NCBI RefSeq assembly: GCF_048595215.1
Contig: NZ_JBMDWJ010000351.1
Coordinates: forward strand, 3,320-67,319
DNA length: 64,000 bases
Source of the DNA: Siphonobacter sp048595215
GTDB lineage: Bacteria; Bacteroidota; Bacteroidia; Cytophagales; Spirosomataceae
Reading direction: 5' to 3'
The translations under genes were made by a program, and so were the position numbers. A model generated the notes under the pieces. It searched no databases and had not been told where the DNA came from. It saw only the letters and a list, made by a program, of their open reading frames with translations. Of the stretch, positions 9,066-18,400 are shown in pieces; the stretch's first letter is position 1, and the number at the start of each line of letters is the position of its first letter.

Positions 9066-9908
9066 ATGAAAAAAGTACTCTTTACCTTTCTGGCTGCGGT
9101 GTGTATGCTCTCGGCCACGTTTGCTCAGAAAAACAACGCCATTACGGTTGCTTCCTACAACATTCGATACAATAATCCCGGCGACGGCGAGAATGCCTGG
9201 CCCAATCGTAAAGACAATCTGAAAGCTCAGGTTCGCTACCATGATTTTGATGTATTTGGAGTACAGGAAGCTTTGGTGGGTCAATTGAAAGACATTGCCG
9301 AAGGCAGCGGATACACGTACTTTGGAGCAGGTCGGGACGACGGAAAAGAAGGAGGTGAACACTCCGCGATTTTCTACAAAAAAGACCGTTTCAAAGTACT
9401 GGATTCGGGAAATTTCTGGCTGAGCGAAACGCCCGAGAAGCCCGGTAAAGGCTGGGATGCAACCTGCTGTAACCGCATTTGTTCCTGGGTGAAATTACAG
9501 GATCAGCAGACCAAAAAGCAGTTTTACTTTTTCAACGTACACTTTGATCATGAGGGCGTTGTCGCTCGTCGGGAATCGGGTAAGCTGATGGTGAAAAAGA
9601 TCAAAGAGATTGCCAAAGGGGCACCAACCATCTGTACGGGAGACTTCAACTCCACGCCCGAAACCGAGCAGATCAAGGAAATGCAGACCTTACTGAGCGA
9701 TTCCCGCGAAGTAACTAAAATGCCCCCGTACGGTCCAGTAGGCACGTTTAATGCCTTTAAATTCGACGCTCCCATGAAAGACCGGATTGATTATGTCTTT
9801 ACAAGCAAGTCCATTCAGGTACTCAGTTACGCTACGTTTAATCAATCCTTGAATCAACGTTATTTTTCTGATCACCAGCCGGTGGTCGTGAAAGTGGTTA
9901 TTCAATAA
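9066..9908 (+). CDS. Secreted endonuclease/exonuclease/phosphatase (EEP) family hydrolase
   Basis: 280 residues with a clear signal peptide (MKKVLFTFLAAVCML, cleavage after TFAQ). The EEP/DNase I-like fold is shown by its metal and catalytic motifs in order: SYNIRYN (Asn), FGVQEAL (Glu), FNVHFDHEG (His), CTGDFNSTP (Asp, Asn), DRIDYVF (Asp) and the final SDHQPVVV (Asp-His). All catalytic residues appear intact. Close family members cleave phosphodiesters or phosphomonoesters such as nucleic acids, inositol phosphates or lipid head groups; the substrate here is not decided. It is monocistronic, framed by a long leader and a terminator. Confidence 0.88.
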   Translation: MKKVLFTFLAAVCMLSATFAQKNNAITVASYNIRYNNPGDGENAWPNRKDNLKAQVRYHDFDVFGVQEALVGQLKDIAEGSGYTYFGAGRDDGKEGGEHSAIFYKKDRFKVLDSGNFWLSETPEKPGKGWDATCCNRICSWVKLQDQQTKKQFYFFNVHFDHEGVVARRESGKLMVKKIKEIAKGAPTICTGDFNSTPETEQIKEMQTLLSDSREVTKMPPYGPVGTFNAFKFDAPMKDRIDYVFTSKSIQVLSYATFNQSLNQRYFSDHQPVVVKVVIQ

Positions 9909-9925
9909 AGTAAACGCTTGATTTG

Positions 9926-9963
9926 AAAGAACTTCCCGACCTGGTTTGGGAAGTTCTTTTTTT
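9926..9963 (+). terminator. Intrinsic terminator after the EEP hydrolase
   Basis: AAAGAACTTCCC (9926-9937) pairs perfectly with GGGAAGTTCTTT (9948-9959), followed by more T residues. Confidence 0.9.
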
Positions 9964-10029
9964 ATGAGCCGATTTCCGGCGGAGTAAGCTTTATTCTTTT
10001 TCTTTGCGACGAACCTTAGTAACGGACGA

Positions 10030-10791
10030 ATGAGTCATTCTGCGTACACCCCCGAGCAACTGGAAGACATGTTGGGACGCCATCGAAAAAAATGGCACGA
10101 AAAGAAAATTCTGCGGATCATTTATTCCGAGTGGTATCAGATGATTCTCAAGGATTTGAGTCCCGTATCCGGTCCGACCGTAGAGCTGGGGGGCGGGGGT
10201 GGTAATTTCAAGGAGTTTAAACCCGATGTGATCACGTCCGATATCGAGCCGCATCCCTGGATCGATCTGGTTTTCGATGCTCATCAGATGCCTTTTCAGG
10301 CGGGAGAAGTCAGTAATTTGGTGATGGTGGATGTACTACACCATTTGTCGAATCCAGTCCATTTTCTGGAAGAAGCCTATCGGGTATTACAGCCGGGCGG
10401 GCGTCTGATCATGCTAGAGCCGTATCCGTCGCCGTTTTCGCTGCCCATATACCGGAAGTTTCACCCCGAACCTTTCATCATGGACGTGGATTATTTTAGC
10501 AAAACCGGGATCGATCAAAAAGACCCCTGGGACGCCAATCAAGCCATTCCGTACCTACTGTTTTACCGGGATCGAAAAAAATTTGAAGAGCGATTCAAAG
10601 GCCGTCTCCAGATCAAACAGCAAAACCGCTTAAGCTGCCTTCTGTACCCCGCTTCGGGTGGTTTCGAAAACAAATCTTTCATTCCGGACGGTCTGATTCC
10701 GCTATTCCAGTTTGCCGAAAAAATGCTCACGCCGGTACGATCGTTGCTGGCCTTTCGGTGTTACGTGGTATTGGAAAAGAAGGCTAATTAA
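10030..10791 (+). CDS. Class I SAM-dependent methyltransferase
   Basis: 253 residues, cytosolic. The Rossmann SAM-binding pattern is visible: motif I VELGGGGGNFKEF (about residues 56-68), the acidic post-I site SDIEPHP, the DAHQMPF stretch, and motif IV with LVMVDVLHHLSNP, then LQPGGRLIMLEP. This is the Methyltransf_11 type, acting on a small molecule, lipid or sugar. The start is ATG 10030. It converges on the GT-C-like gene with a gap of only three bases and no terminator between them, so the two transcripts should overlap. The neighbouring membrane glycosyltransferase hints at cell-surface or lipid chemistry, but that is inference. Confidence 0.82.
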   Translation: MSHSAYTPEQLEDMLGRHRKKWHEKKILRIIYSEWYQMILKDLSPVSGPTVELGGGGGNFKEFKPDVITSDIEPHPWIDLVFDAHQMPFQAGEVSNLVMVDVLHHLSNPVHFLEEAYRVLQPGGRLIMLEPYPSPFSLPIYRKFHPEPFIMDVDYFSKTGIDQKDPWDANQAIPYLLFYRDRKKFEERFKGRLQIKQQNRLSCLLYPASGGFENKSFIPDGLIPLFQFAEKMLTPVRSLLAFRCYVVLEKKAN

Positions 10792-10794
10792 TCG

Positions 10795-12564
10795 TTAAGG
10801 AATCGGTTGATAAATTTTATAAACCAAGGCTCCCCGGTGGCTCAAAGCCAAAACTTTATGATAGTTGGGGTAGGAAGGTCCCGTCTGATCGGGACTTAAA
10901 ATCAGGTAATCGTAACGTACCGGCAGGGGCTGGTTCATGTCAAGGAGTAAGGAATCAGCGGACTGTACGTCTTTTTCGAGCAGAATCATGTGGAGCATGT
11001 GGTACTCGCTCACGAAGATCCGTTTCGGTGAAGTACGCACGAATTGCCGGGCCAATTGCTGAGTGGTCCGGGATAAATTTCCGGATCCTGGAAAATATAA
11101 ATTGGAGATCGCATCCTGATACACGCGGAAGCTGTAGATGGAAAGTACAAGAAGTTCGATCGTCATCCCGATCAAAAGGAATTTGGGTGGTACGTTCGCC
11201 CGTAAGAGTTGATACAGAAAATTACCCAGAGCCAAGCTTAACCACACGCCCAAATACGTCCATACCCGACCTCCGGGAATAATCCCCTGCAACGCTACGA
11301 CGATCATTCCCCCTAGGATTCCACACAGAAAAAGAATCGCCCAGGAGTTATCCGCTAAAGAACGAAAGAATGCTTGGCTACGGTACCGATAACCCACGAT
11401 CATAACCGCGAACAGAATAAGAACGAAAGTAATTTGCTGCCAGAAAAGCAGGCCATGCCAGCGTCGTAAGAAGGTCTTCTGGTAGACATTCGTAATAATT
11501 TCGAAAATACTGAGCTTCTCAAAGAAACTATTGGCCTGAAAAAGTACGTCCCAGCCATTGAATAAGAAGATGGGCAGGTACAGAAAGAAGATTCCTAAAC
11601 CAATGGCTAATCCCGTCCAGATGATTGCTGGGAAGTGCTGATACTGCCGATTTTTCAGGAGTGTATAAGCAATAAACAGAAGCAAACCCAAGAAGGTATA
11701 AATGTACACGGGAATCGTATAGGCCCCCAAAACCGTACAAAGAATCAATAGATGCAGGTAAAAAGGCTGGAACGATTTCAACCAGGCTCGTACGCTAAAG
11801 GCCGAGAGTAAAGCCAATAAACTAATAAGAGTATAACCCCGTCCGTGGTGAGCAAATTGGCTACTCAATGGTAGGATCAGGACCGTCAGCGTGGTGAAGA
11901 GGCTGCAAAGCAGTCCCCATTTTTTCAGACTGTAGGTATACACCAGCACTAAAGTCAGCAGAAAATAAATCAGCGAAACGCCACGAATCAAAATGAGAGG
12001 ATTGGTCAGGGACGTATCGAGTAAAGCATTGATCAGGTTATAAAAAACGTGATTATTGCCCTTCTGGTAGTACACCAACGTGAGCAGGAAGCCGGGTTTG
12101 CTACAGTTATAGTACGAGTAAAGTTCATCAATGTAAGGAGCATACTGGGTTAGGTAATAGATCCATCGGAAAATAGCCAGAGCGAGTATCCCCAGTAAGA
12201 AAAGAGCACTGAGTCGATGCTGCAGAAAAACGGTACGCAGGGAAACAAAACGAGTCGTTGCCGTATGAATAAAGCTAGGAAAGGAAAAATTCAGCTTCTT
12301 TAAGCAGAAAAGAAAAGCCACCAGAGTTACGAGTCCGTAGCCGAAGAAAAATAAAGAAAAATGATTATACCGATCTTCCGTTAAGTCCAGGGGGAGCAGA
12401 TGAATAGCCGGAACGGCTGCGTACCGAGTAAGTATCCAGCGGATGGCTTCCGGATACGTATAATCGCTGGTAAGTTTAAAGAGTAGGGCAGAAAGACTAA
12501 CGAAAAGAAACAAAATTCCTAAGTCCCAGCGGGTGATTTTTACTAGAGGGGGAGCTTGTCGCAT
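10795..12564 (-). CDS. GT-C-type membrane glycosyltransferase-like protein
   Basis: 589-residue integral membrane protein with roughly 11-13 hydrophobic helices and a periplasmic C-terminal part. After the third helix the loop YAPYIDELYSYYN carries an Asp-Glu pair where GT-C enzymes (GT39/ArnT/PMT-like) hold the catalytic acidic motif of the first long loop. This suggests transfer of a sugar from a polyprenyl-phosphate donor on the periplasmic side. Sequence conservation in this group is poor, so donor and acceptor cannot be named. It starts at ATG 12564, behind the glnS terminator, and runs into the convergent methyltransferase gene. Confidence 0.6.
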   Translation of the reverse strand: MRQAPPLVKITRWDLGILFLFVSLSALLFKLTSDYTYPEAIRWILTRYAAVPAIHLLPLDLTEDRYNHFSLFFFGYGLVTLVAFLFCLKKLNFSFPSFIHTATTRFVSLRTVFLQHRLSALFLLGILALAIFRWIYYLTQYAPYIDELYSYYNCSKPGFLLTLVYYQKGNNHVFYNLINALLDTSLTNPLILIRGVSLIYFLLTLVLVYTYSLKKWGLLCSLFTTLTVLILPLSSQFAHHGRGYTLISLLALLSAFSVRAWLKSFQPFYLHLLILCTVLGAYTIPVYIYTFLGLLLFIAYTLLKNRQYQHFPAIIWTGLAIGLGIFFLYLPIFLFNGWDVLFQANSFFEKLSIFEIITNVYQKTFLRRWHGLLFWQQITFVLILFAVMIVGYRYRSQAFFRSLADNSWAILFLCGILGGMIVVALQGIIPGGRVWTYLGVWLSLALGNFLYQLLRANVPPKFLLIGMTIELLVLSIYSFRVYQDAISNLYFPGSGNLSRTTQQLARQFVRTSPKRIFVSEYHMLHMILLEKDVQSADSLLLDMNQPLPVRYDYLILSPDQTGPSYPNYHKVLALSHRGALVYKIYQPIP

Positions 12565-12592
12565 TACTTTTAAATGTAATTACGTCATAAAG

Positions 12593-12640
12593 AAACGAGT
12601 CCCTAAATTAAGTAGTTACGCTTAACTTAGGAACTCGTTT
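12593..12640 (-). terminator. Terminator of glnS
   Basis: Imperfect 20-bp stem: AAACGAGTCCCTAAATTAAG pairs with CTTAACTTAGGAACTCGTTT. On the minus strand it is followed by a T-rich stretch. It separates glnS from the GT-C-like gene. Confidence 0.75.
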
Positions 12641-12656
12641 GTATAGGAATAGGATA

Positions 12657-14336
12657 TTATTTCTTCTTCTGGTCTTTAGCCCAGGAGTCTTTCAGACCTA
12701 CGGTACGGTTAAAAATCAGACGATCTTCTGTCGAATCGGTATCCAAATTGAAATAGCCCTTCCGCAAAAACTGATACGCTTTACCACTGGCCTCCCGTAG
12801 GCTAGGTTCGGCGAAGGCCTGTACCACTTGCAGTGAATTGGGGTTCAGGTGATCTTTGAAATCGCCTTCTGCTTCCGCTAAATCTTCCACCTGGAACAGA
12901 CGGTCGTACAAGCGTACTTCTACGGGTACGGCATCTGCCGCGTTAACCCAGTGAATCGTACCTTGTACTTTCAATCCAGACGTATCCGAACCAGATTTAC
13001 TTTCCGGAACGTAGGTACAGTGCAGTTCGGTTACTTTGCCTTCGGCGTCTTTCACTACCTCGTTGCATTCGATAATGTACGCCCCTTTCAGTCGTACGCG
13101 ATTGCCGGGAGCCAACCGGAAGAATTTCTTCGGCGGATTTTCCATGAAATCTTCGCGTTCAACCAGAATTTCGCGGGAGAACGTGACGGCCCGATTGCCT
13201 TCTTCGGGGTTCTCAGGATTGTTTTCAATCGAAAGCTCCTCCGTTTGTCCTTCTGGATAGTTCGTGATGACTACTTTGATCGGATCGGGATCAAGTACAA
13301 CCATGACCCGCGTGGCCGTTTTGTTCAACTGTTCACGTACGCAAAATTCCAGTAAGCCGACATCAATCAGGTTGTCACGTTTGGCTACGCCGATACGCTC
13401 GCAGAAATCGCGAATGGCTTCGGGCGTATATCCCCGACGACGAGCACCCGAAAGTGTGGGCATTCGCGGATCGTCCCAGCCTGCTACATGTCCTTCTTCG
13501 ACTAATTGCTTGAGTTTCCGCTTGCTCATCACCGTATAGGTTAGGTTCAAACGGGCAAACTCGTACTGGTGGGAGGGGAAAATATCTAATTTCTCAATAA
13601 ACCAGTCGTACAACGGACGGTGCGGAATGAACTCCAGCGTACAGATGGAATGAGTAATGTTCTCAATCGAATCCGATTGCCCGTGAGCAAAATCGTACAT
13701 TGGATAGATGCACCATTCGTTGCTCGTCCGGTGGTGGTGGGCGTGTTTAATACGGTAAATCACCGGATCGCGGAAGTGCATGTTAGGCGAAGCCATGTCG
13801 ATTTTGGCCCGCAGTACCCGACTGCCATCCGGAAATTCACCGGCTTTCATTCGCTCAAATAAATCCAGATTTTCTTCGATTGAACGATGCCGGAACGGAC
13901 TTTCCTGGCCGGGTTCGGTGGGAGTACCTTTCTGGCTGGCAATGGCCTCTGCTGTGGAATCATCCACGTAAGCCAGGCCCAACTGGATCAATTTTTTTGC
14001 AAATTCGTACAGCTGAGCAAAGTAGTCGGAAGCGTATAGTTCTGCGGCCCAGTCAAAGCCAAGCCAGCGAACGTCCGCCTTGATCGAATCTACGTATTCG
14101 GTATCTTCCGTAATCGGATTGGTATCATCAAAGCGTAAATTGGTTTGTCCGCCGTATTTCTGGGCTAATCCAAAATTCAGACAAATGCTCTTGGCGTGAC
14201 CTAGGTGTAGATACCCGTTTGGTTCGGGTGGAAAACGCGTCAGGACACGGCCTCCGTTTTTATTTTCACGGAGATCGTTTTCAACAATTTCTTCTAAGAA
14301 ATTTAGGGACTTAACTTCTTTGGTCTCTTCCGTCAT
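12657..14336 (-). CDS. glnS: Glutaminyl-tRNA synthetase
   Basis: 559 residues, matching GlnRS length (about 550). Charges tRNA-Gln with glutamine in the cytosol. The class I signatures are PPEPNGYLHLGHAKS (HIGH motif, about residues 36-50) and VMSKRKLKQLV (KMSKS motif, about 269). PTLSGARRRGYTPEAIRDFC and the C-terminal beta-barrel anticodon-binding region (EREDFMENPPKKFFRLAPG...) are typical of GlnRS rather than bacterial GluRS. The presence of GlnRS implies direct charging rather than the GatCAB transamidation route for Gln. It has its own terminator and a 170-bp divergent spacer shared with the universal stress gene. Confidence 0.96.
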   Translation of the reverse strand: MTEETKEVKSLNFLEEIVENDLRENKNGGRVLTRFPPEPNGYLHLGHAKSICLNFGLAQKYGGQTNLRFDDTNPITEDTEYVDSIKADVRWLGFDWAAELYASDYFAQLYEFAKKLIQLGLAYVDDSTAEAIASQKGTPTEPGQESPFRHRSIEENLDLFERMKAGEFPDGSRVLRAKIDMASPNMHFRDPVIYRIKHAHHHRTSNEWCIYPMYDFAHGQSDSIENITHSICTLEFIPHRPLYDWFIEKLDIFPSHQYEFARLNLTYTVMSKRKLKQLVEEGHVAGWDDPRMPTLSGARRRGYTPEAIRDFCERIGVAKRDNLIDVGLLEFCVREQLNKTATRVMVVLDPDPIKVVITNYPEGQTEELSIENNPENPEEGNRAVTFSREILVEREDFMENPPKKFFRLAPGNRVRLKGAYIIECNEVVKDAEGKVTELHCTYVPESKSGSDTSGLKVQGTIHWVNAADAVPVEVRLYDRLFQVEDLAEAEGDFKDHLNPNSLQVVQAFAEPSLREASGKAYQFLRKGYFNLDTDSTEDRLIFNRTVGLKDSWAKDQKKK

Positions 14337-14449
14337 ACTCGGTGCGGCTCGTTTGGAAAGGCGAAAATAAAAACCTTCCTGTAATTTAATATGAAAAGGG
14401 TCATCACTATACCTGATTTTCGTGAAATGATGACAATTTTTTAACCTGT

Positions 14450-14457
14450 TACCTTTG
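14450..14457 (+). promoter_or_regulatory. Promoter element of the universal stress gene
   Basis: TACCTTTG matches TAnnTTTG, 50 bp before the ATG. The upstream -33 half is not obvious. Confidence 0.5.
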
Positions 14458-14506
14458 TCTTGCTAACAAAAAAGTATTCATTTCGGCTCGTTAATCCTCA
14501 ACTTCT

Positions 14507-15343
14507 ATGAAAAATATTCTTGTCGCGGTTGATTTTACCGAAAATTCACGGCCTGCTCTTGAATCCGCAATTTTCCTGGCTTCTAAAAGCGGAGCAGCGT
14601 TACACGTCCTGCATACGTATCTACCGGTTTACCCGATGACCGAAACCGTAAGCGGTCCGCCCGTGACGGTGGAGTGGGAGGAAACCTATCGGCTTTCCGC
14701 CCAGACCCAACTGGATGCACTGACCGAAGAAATGCGGGGCCGGGGCCTGGCTCCGGAAATTTACCTTGAACTCGGCCCCGTAGGACCCGTAGTCAAGGAT
14801 ATGGTAGAATCCCACGCCATTGATCTGGTCATTTTGGGTCGGAGTGAATCCGATAGCTGGCTATCCGACTTATTTGGCAGTACCGCTACGCAGTTGGTGA
14901 ATGATTTGACCGTACCCCTGCTGATGGTGCCGTCGGAGTTTTTGCAACGTGGATTTACTAAGATTGCCTACGCTACACAGCTTGAGTTTACGGAAACGCA
15001 CGTACTGAAGGATTTGTATCGCTGGGCGGATTACATGGGAGCAACGGTACAGATTATTAACGTACAGGCCAATCACGAGCCTAGTGTTAACTCCGATGAA
15101 GAACTGATGGACGAAATTCGAATGGCGTTTCCCGACCGTCATACTACCGTATTGCAGCGAAAGGCGGACTCCGTAGAAGAGGGCATTCAGGAATTGCTGC
15201 ACGATACGGAAGCCGATTTGCTGGTGATGAGTTCCCACCACCGAAATCTGTTTACGCAGATCGTGAATCCCAGTAAGTCTAAAAAGCTATTGCTACACAG
15301 TCCAATTCCTACGCTGATTTTTCCGCTGGGCCGACTGGATTAA
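14507..15343 (+). CDS. Universal stress protein with two Usp domains
   Basis: 278 residues, cytosolic. Two tandem UspA folds: residues 1-142 begin with MKNILVAVDFTENSRPAL and end VPLLMVP; residues about 150-276 begin FTKIAYATQLEF and end IPTLIFP. The first domain keeps parts of the ATP-site pattern (ILGRSESDS...FGSTA), the second (MSSHHRNLFTQIVNPSKSKKLL) keeps little of the Gly pattern, so nucleotide binding, if any, is probably in domain one. Such proteins act in stress, hypoxia or starvation survival by unclear means. Monocistronic, with a TAnnTTTG promoter and a strong bidirectional terminator. Confidence 0.9.
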   Translation: MKNILVAVDFTENSRPALESAIFLASKSGAALHVLHTYLPVYPMTETVSGPPVTVEWEETYRLSAQTQLDALTEEMRGRGLAPEIYLELGPVGPVVKDMVESHAIDLVILGRSESDSWLSDLFGSTATQLVNDLTVPLLMVPSEFLQRGFTKIAYATQLEFTETHVLKDLYRWADYMGATVQIINVQANHEPSVNSDEELMDEIRMAFPDRHTTVLQRKADSVEEGIQELLHDTEADLLVMSSHHRNLFTQIVNPSKSKKLLLHSPIPTLIFPLGRLD

Positions 15344-15356
15344 GGGTGGTATGCAT

Positions 15357-15403
15357 AAAAAGCAAGAAGTCCGACGCAGTACTGCTTCGGACTTCTTGCT
15401 TTT
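15357..15403. terminator. Bidirectional intrinsic terminator
   Basis: An 18-bp perfect stem (AAAAGCAAGAAGTCCGA... with its complement ending GCTTTT) serves the universal stress gene on plus and the C25 protease gene on minus. Confidence 0.9.
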
Positions 15404-15411
15404 ATAATGTA

Positions 15412-18400
15412 CTAGCGAACGATAACCACGCGACCCGTTGCCTTAAAAGCTGGATCAATAATTGGATAGGATTGACCGTTCTGACTCAATTTTAGTCGGT
15501 AGATATACGTACCGGGCGGAAGTCGGTTACCTTGATGATCGGTTCCGTTCCAGAAATATTCGTTAGCTCCTACTCGCAGAGGCTGGGTTTCGTTACTGAG
15601 GATACGCAGCAATTGGCCCTGAAGCGTCATAATCTCAATGGTCATGGCATCGGGTACGCTGTCGCCCGTCAGTACCAGGTTAAATCGGGTATAGAGTTCC
15701 AGCGGGTTTGGACTAACCATAAACTGTTGGAGTCCCGTTTCCGCTTTAACTTGAAAATGGATGGCGTAAGGCAAAGCTCCCGCATTGTTACCGGCAACAT
15801 CGCTACCCTGGGCTTGGAAGAAATACGTGCCCTCGGCCAGATTTTTAGGTTGGTAGGTTACCCGGAATTCATTCCCTGCCAGTGTATCCCATTTCATGTT
15901 TGGGTTTTTGTAGGAAAGGCGTTGCAACGCACCTTCGGGTTGCTGCCAGTACAAGTTTACGCCTACCGTATCCTGTTTAATGGCGTATTTATTGGAATCT
16001 TTCACGCGAACGACGATCACCGGATTCGCCGAAACATAATCCCCTTCGCGGATCGTTCGGCCATCAAACGTCACTTCCAGCGTCGGTGCCGTACGGTCGG
16101 CCTGCACGTTTAGAGCGAACGTAACGGTATTGTTGGTATAGCTTACTTCAGGTAACACCTGGGGATTGACGCTAATCGAAAGACGATTTTCACCAGCCTG
16201 CAAATTCCGGTACGTCAGTGACAGGGGAATCGACTTAGCCGCGGGTACCCGGTATTGTTTCGTGGTGGTTACACTGGCCGCGGCATTCGTGAGGGTTTCG
16301 GTGACCAGCAGCGAATCGGTAAAAGTGGCGGTACTGAGTACATTGAAATTCAGGGCCTGCGTAAACGAAGCTCCTTCTTCCAGCGTCAGCGGTAGTGTGG
16401 ACAGGTACGAAGTACGTCCCTGTACGTACAAGGCTCCTTCCGGAACACCTTGATACGAAACCAGCCAGCGTTTCAATTGTGGAGCCGTAGGACCACTGAT
16501 TTTTTCCCGCAATCGCAAATACGGATACTGTTTGGCATCAATCTTACTGATGTCAATCAACGTTGAGGTGAGATTGGTGATCAATAGGGTTTCAGTACCT
16601 CGGGCGTCTACGCCGTATACGTCCAGGGAAGACTTTTGCTGCGTATTTTTAGTAACCTGCTGGCGAATGGCACCCCAACGAGTGGTAGGACCAATGAGCG
16701 AAGAGGTCAGGACACCCGCCGTGACCGATCCCGAAAAATCCCAGCGGCCGTTTCGCAACAACACCTGATCAGTCAGTACGTTTTCGAACTGCGTCGATTG
16801 ACTTTGAGCCCAGCCGTCTTCCACGCCTTTGATATACGTGAATGAATACGTGGACCACTGGTTGGTACCGCTCACGGCCTGATCGGCATCGCGTACCCGC
16901 CAGTAATAGACGGTGCTGTCAGAAGCAAGCAGAGCAACTTTCCAGCCTTCGGCATTACTGGAAGGCAATGTCGTTGTTTTCTTGAATGTACTGGTGAAGG
17001 CTGCCGATGTATCCAGTTCGAAGAGGATGTTGCCCGATGTTACGCTGGCATTCGTTGGCGTATATTCCGCCATCAGACGAGCCGTTGGCGTACCGTTTTC
17101 CTGCGTACCGACAATGGCAAAATCGTGGGGTAGGACAGGCCGGGCCAACGAACCGGGTAGAGCCAAACTAAGGAATGCTTTGTTGTTTTGTTTGTTTAAT
17201 TCATCAATTTGGTTGGTCGCATCGATCGTCACATCAAAGCGGTTGGTACCGCCGCTGTTGGCTGCATTGGCTACGGTGAAGTACAACGTATCCTGATAGG
17301 CGACCGGGGCGTACTGACGCGAACCCAGGTCGATTTCACGACCGTTAGAGAGCGTTCGTTTCAGACTGATGCTAAATGACTTGGCTAGGTTCCGACCGAG
17401 GTTACTCACCACCATGCCTACGCGGAAAGAGTCGGCACTGGCTACGACTTCTTTTCCATCAAATCCTTTTAGAAATAGGCCAGAATTAGTAACGGCGTAG
17501 TCGGGTTTCGTATAGGGAAAAGGAACAATCGCGGGATCACCCTGTAGCACAAACTGTTGAGAGTGACCCAAAGCCATTTCACCAGGATAGGCTTTTAAAT
17601 AGCTACGAATCGCATTAAGTAAGGATACTCCAAACGATTGGCCCAGACCCAATTCGTTTTTGAACATCTGGTCGTAGAGGGCCGTGGAATAGCCGTTCAG
17701 ATAGGTAGGAAAACCGCTGAAACTGGTCGCAAGAGCCAGGATAGCCCCCCGATCAGCCGTATTCACCCAATCGGAGCTGAGGGGTACAGCTGCCAAGTTG
17801 TTATCGAAAATGTTACCAGCGTCACAACCATTGATGATCATGATCGGGTACTTCCCTTTATTCCGGTATCCCAGCGACTCATTGGTCACGTATCCTACAT
17901 CGATGTCGGAGATTTGAGCAGCAGCGTGACCAAAAAAGGTAACAATGCCTAAACCTTGATTGACGGGACCTGAGATATTGATAAACTCAACCGGATCATC
18001 CGTTTTTTTGGAAGTGATGGATACTTTTCCGCCTAAATTATTCTTTTCTGCAATCGTCTTGTAGCTCTCAACGTAGTTGCGGAATAAATTGAGTTCGCCC
18101 GTAGTTTTACCCCCACTTAAGTGAAGAAAGGATTTACGCCATAAGGCAGGTTCCTGATGTTCGTACTCTTTTACTTTATTTAAATAGGCTAATACTTCAT
18201 TGGGCGTAGTAACGCTCAAACGACCCACCGGGATGCCCGGAATGTCTTTTTCGCCCGTTAGTCCTTCCACCGTAACCCAGTCAGAGCCGGGCCAGCCACC
18301 AGCGGGCACGAGATTATTTTGGTAAAAGTCACCGATGAAGCGATAAAACTGGGGAGCTATGGTCTTGCCTATCAAAAAGAGGTGCTCGGGTTTGCCGTTT